NCBI RefSeq assembly: GCF_000687775.1
Contig: NZ_JHXS01000006.1
Coordinates: 1 to 49,844, forward strand
From: Mycoplasmopsis felifaucium ATCC 43428
Lineage (GTDB): Bacteria > Bacillota_I > Bacilli_A > Mycoplasmatales > Metamycoplasmataceae
DNA length: 49,844 nucleotides
Direction: 5' to 3'
Shown: piece by piece, positions 49,691-49,844 of the stretch
Layout of the letters: each line of letters begins with the position of its first letter
How positions within the stretch are numbered: position 1 is the first letter of the stretch
Notes under the pieces: model-generated
Databases searched by the model: none
The model's input: only the letters and a program-made list of their open reading frames with translations
What the model was told of the DNA's origin: nothing
Program-made: the position numbers and the translations under genes

Positions 49691-49844
49691 AAATTTACAA
49701 GTATTATTTATGCGTAATGTTAAATTATTCTTTACAGATAAAAGAAGAATGATAATGACATTTTTCTCTCCAATTGTTACTGTATTTATTTTTATTTTAT
49801 TTGGAAGATATTTATTTGAACAAAGTGTTAAGGGTTTAAATAAT
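49683..49844 (+). CDS. ABC-2 type transporter permease (partial)
   Basis: The first 54 residues of a permease that continues past the window edge. MFKNLQVLFMRNVKLFFTDK precedes the first membrane segment (MIMTFFSPIVTVFIFILFG) and an outer stretch. The ATG at 49683 follows AAGGAGG inside the ATPase gene, so the two are coupled as one exporter. Confidence 0.85.
   Translation, partial: MFKNLQVLFMRNVKLFFTDKRRMIMTFFSPIVTVFIFILFGRYLFEQSVKGLNN

Overview
The window comes from an AT-rich mollicute of the Mycoplasma type. In-frame TGA codons fall at conserved Trp positions in nearly every gene. A tRNA-Trp with anticodon UCA lies at 44704-44778. RF1 (prfA) is present, housekeeping proteins are short, and genes are tightly packed with frequent overlaps. 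The mix of proteins (MYPU_1760-like metalloprotease, LicD transferases, a glycolipid-type glycosyltransferase) suits the hominis/pulmonis side of the mycoplasmas, but I cannot name a species. All coordinates below read TGA as Trp.

Layout: 1-938 is a compositionally odd left edge, a (TA)13 tract and a membrane protein. 1038-1190 is a probable structured RNA. 1221-2695 is rpsP-trmD-rplS behind a hairpin leader. 2788-9636 is a cell-surface glycan/glycolipid island: a frameshifted sialyltransferase-like protein, a GT4 glycosyltransferase, two tandem LicD transferases (the first frameshifted), and a cytidylyltransferase fused to a 2-aminoethylphosphonate-type aminotransferase. 9708-14454 is the rimP-nusA-ylxR-infB-apt cluster behind a leader terminator. 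fmt follows on the minus strand.

15426-18395 encodes a 989-residue fusion of a degenerate phosphohexomutase-like domain with a lysyl-PG-synthase-type (UPF0104) membrane domain. 18433-25328 (minus) holds an RNase HIII-like gene, a Cof-type HAD hydrolase, a YfcE-like phosphodiesterase and parC-parE. 25495-29211 holds a tiny Cys-rich lipoprotein, a CvpA-like membrane protein, a peptide deformylase that lacks its metal-ligand Cys, rsmD and a DUF3137-like protein. 29361-39690 is mostly minus strand: tRNA-Ser, pgsA (plus), a small GG-motif peptide, mscL, lemA, rnhB, rluD, a split chromate transporter and trmB. 39846-49844 holds a surface metalloprotease with a DUF402 protein, prfA-prmC, acpP, tRNA-Trp, degV, tmcAL, tRNA-Gly, SRP RNA, a LacI-type regulator, smpB and the start of an ABC exporter.

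The best candidate for a new system is the 2788-9636 island. The cytidylyltransferase-aminotransferase fusion would make and CMP-activate an aminophosphonate head group, the GT4 would build a glycolipid acceptor, and the LicD proteins would transfer the head group. The two frameshifts in the island suggest a switching or decaying surface structure. Other leads are the GG-motif peptide (30783-31025), the mutase/flippase fusion, the Cys-to-Phe deformylase, the unassigned RNA, and widespread -10 boxes 6-10 bases from start codons, which implies leaderless mRNAs.
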